Source: Limnomonas spitsbergensis
Lineage: Eukaryota; Chlorophyta; Chlorophyceae; Chlamydomonadales
Length of the DNA stretch: 64,000 nucleotides
NCBI GenBank assembly: GCA_037349105.1
Contig: JAYJMM010000111.1
Location: forward strand, 310,001 to 374,000
Direction of reading: 5' to 3'
Part shown: positions 62,310 through 64,000 of the stretch, piece by piece
How positions within the stretch are numbered: the first letter of the stretch is position 1
How the letters are laid out: each line of letters starts with the position of its first letter
Translations under genes and position numbers: made by a program
The notes under the pieces: generated by a model
Database searches by the model: none
Told to the model about the DNA's origin: nothing
What the model saw: only the letters and a program-made list of their open reading frames with translations

Positions 62310-64000
62310 ATGCTGCGCCGTGCTAGAGCTAGGGAACTTGCTCAGCTGCGCGCTAAGCGTATTGCTATTCTCATTGAGTTTTGGGCCAAGAAAGTCAGGA
62401 GATCTCGCAGGGTTCAGAGGATTGCTGATGACAAGCTCAAGGCTGAACTGCTTAGGTCTGACAGGTTACGAGTTGTGACTTTGAAGATTGATGTCTGTAA
62501 ATCTGTGCGGTGCCCTGGTCCTGTTATCACTCACAGAACGCAGCATTTCCTCAGAATGCAACCCACCATAATGAAATGGATCTTCTATCTCTGGCTGATA
62601 GCCACAGCATTCCTGTTCACACCTGTTAACAGTATGAGAACTCACAATGCCCCAGCTCAAGTTTTTGATTTAACCCGCAGCATCGCACGAGACCAGTACT
62701 CAAGAGAAGTATTAGGATCTTCACTGATCTCGCAGACAGGTGTCTCTTACTCAGCAGATATGCAGCATTACACAGATCCAGCGTTGTTGAATGACCTGTT
62801 GTCACCTGATGAGCTTCACGAAGGAGTCCCTATTGAGGGATCTTGGTCTTTAGATAATATGACACCTGACAGCCCAGCAGATCCTGTAGAACCTGATAAA
62901 CATTTCAAGATGGAACAAGGTTGGACCCTGGGCAATCATGCTGATATTAGTGAGATTGAGAGGCAGCAGTTCCAGGATGAACTAGGAGATATTATCCAGG
63001 CACAAAGCGCTTATAAATTGTCTGACTTGACAGGTTATGAAGGATCAGTTCTTCCCTTCACCATAGGTCCCCCTGGAGAGACTATAACTTTGCCCCCAGG
63101 TATTATTCTCAGAAAGGCTCGCAGGAGGTCACCCATGGAGAAAGAAGTTATGGACGAACACATGACCCCTCTCATGGAAGCTGGATTCATCAGTGAGTGT
63201 CCTCGGCCCCTTATGATACATGAAGCAGTTATAGCTGCCAAGAAGGATCCCGTGACTGGCGCTTGGACTGATAAAAGATGCTGTATTAATTATGGTAAAG
63301 CATCTGGAGGTATTAATGCCTTTACACCTCCTGATGTGTACCCTCTACCCCTGCCTGAAGAACTGTTTGGAAGAACTGAAGGTTGTACTGTATTTTCCGT
63401 TTGTGATATGAAATCTGGTTTCGGTCAAACTTCACTGTCTGAAGAATGCAGGGACATGACTGCGTTTTGGTGGAATGATCGGTGTTGGAAAACTAACCGA
63501 AATACCTTTGGCCTTACTAATATGCCTGCATACTTCCAGAGAGTCATGAATACTGTAATAACTGAAGCAGGCCTTGATCACTGTTGTGTATGTTTTATAG
63601 ATGATATCCTGGTCTTTACCAAAGATCTTGCATCACACAAAGCTGCACTGAAACTACTGTTTGCTGCCCTCAAGAATTGTCATATGAAGGTGCATCCAGG
63701 AAAATGCAAGTTTCTATTTAACAGCCTGGAGTACCTGGGCCATATGATTGGAACCACAGGTATTTCACCTAGTGAAACCAAGGTCTTGGCAATCAGGGCT
63801 TTACCCACGCCCACTATTGTGCATGAACTGCGTCGTGTCATTGGCTTTGCTAATTATTACCGATGTTATGTTCCTAACTTTTCTGTCATCTCCAGCCCCC
63901 TTACAGAGTTGTTTAAGAAGGACACTCCTTGGCTGTGGACAGCTGAGAGGGATAAGGCATGGGAACACCTAAAAGATGAACTCTGCAAACCTGGTAACGC
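62310..64000 (+). CDS. pol: Ty3/gypsy-type reverse transcriptase (Pol), truncated by the window edge
   Basis: The frame is open from 62181; the first ATG is 62310. The early part is basic (RRARARELAQLRAKRIA). A hydrophobic segment at about 62571-62627 (IMKWIFYLWLIATAFLF) looks membrane-spanning. RT begins near 63040: RRRSPMEKEVMDEHMTPLME, KRCCINYGKASGG, FSVCDMKSGFGQ, NTFGLTNMPAYFQRVMN, the catalytic FIDDILVF (aspartates at 63600-63605), HPGKCKF and LEYLGHMIG. It ends in the tether region (RRVIGFANYYRCYVPNFS..LTELFKKDTPWLWT). All catalytic aspartates are kept (D of VCDMK and FIDD). RT copies the element RNA into DNA in the particle. RNase H and integrase lie beyond 64000. Confidence 0.93.
   Translation, partial: MLRRARARELAQLRAKRIAILIEFWAKKVRRSRRVQRIADDKLKAELLRSDRLRVVTLKIDVCKSVRCPGPVITHRTQHFLRMQPTIMKWIFYLWLIATAFLFTPVNSMRTHNAPAQVFDLTRSIARDQYSREVLGSSLISQTGVSYSADMQHYTDPALLNDLLSPDELHEGVPIEGSWSLDNMTPDSPADPVEPDKHFKMEQGWTLGNHADISEIERQQFQDELGDIIQAQSAYKLSDLTGYEGSVLPFTIGPPGETITLPPGIILRKARRRSPMEKEVMDEHMTPLMEAGFISECPRPLMIHEAVIAAKKDPVTGAWTDKRCCINYGKASGGINAFTPPDVYPLPLPEELFGRTEGCTVFSVCDMKSGFGQTSLSEECRDMTAFWWNDRCWKTNRNTFGLTNMPAYFQRVMNTVITEAGLDHCCVCFIDDILVFTKDLASHKAALKLLFAALKNCHMKVHPGKCKFLFNSLEYLGHMIGTTGISPSETKVLAIRALPTPTIVHELRRVIGFANYYRCYVPNFSVISSPLTELFKKDTPWLWTAERDKAWEHLKDELCKPGN

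Larger units (their letters stand above)
53581..64000 (+). mobile_element. Large multi-ORF LTR retrotransposon, Ty3/gypsy-type RT, 3' end beyond the window
   Basis: Order: 5' LTR (53581-54066), ~610-bp leader, Gag with zinc knuckle (54681-58076), TGA, protease (58110-59084), ORF3 (59311-60237), ORF4 (60390-61127), ORF5 (61293-62180), TGA, reverse transcriptase (62310 to the edge). RNase H, integrase and the 3' LTR should lie to the right. At least 10.4 kb is present and every long frame is intact, with no obvious frameshift, so the copy looks young. Three sizeable unrecognised proteins between protease and RT are not part of standard gypsy layouts. Confidence 0.88.

Overview
The window looks like nuclear DNA of a chlorophyte green alga, most likely a chlamydomonadalean relative. 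The genes are split by many GT-AG introns. Exons are GC-rich and introns are swollen with minisatellites, short dispersed repeats and LINE debris. The species cannot be named from sequence alone. Five split genes can be modelled with reading phase kept through every junction: a PP2C-type phosphatase (minus, 3419-11968), mitochondrial-type ribosomal protein L11 (plus, 17057-20497), a small secreted cysteine-rich protein (minus, 22558-24847), and two paralogous leucine-zipper proteins (minus, 28344-37302 and 45417-53423). A protein-kinase N-lobe exon near 15.4 kb is tentative.

Layout. 1-1.1 kb is the tail of a Ty3/gypsy-like polyprotein (integrase C-terminus fused to a PHD finger) with an internal stop. 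3.4-12 kb is the phosphatase. 12-17 kb is repeat-rich with one kinase-like exon. 17-20.5 kb is L11. 22.5-24.9 kb is the secreted protein. 25.2-27.3 kb is a pile of truncated non-LTR retrotransposons. 28.3-37.3 kb is leucine-zipper gene A. 38.3-43.7 kb holds LINE fragments and a hAT-type MITE. 45.4-53.4 kb is leucine-zipper gene B. 53.6 kb to the right edge is one large LTR retrotransposon running out of the window.

Two things stand out. First, the 53.6-64 kb element has a 5' LTR, a large Gag with a zinc knuckle and a retropepsin, then three unrecognised reading frames before a gypsy-type reverse transcriptase. Two boundaries are single in-frame TGA codons. The frames are separated by short acceptor-miniexon-donor cassettes, which suggests spliced subgenomic messages. 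Second, in four of the five modelled genes, introns or 3' flanks next to individual exons contain tandem degenerate copies of that exon's own end with its splice junction or stop codon. One exon (A3) has copies on both sides. This looks like a general mode of intron growth in this genome.

The two leucine-zipper genes are a tandem paralogous pair. Their homologous exons follow the same order, several have identical lengths and phases, and two introns differ in presence. Dispersed families include a SINE-like repeat (about ten copies), hAT-like MITEs with 8-bp target duplications, and very short LINE 3'-end insertions.
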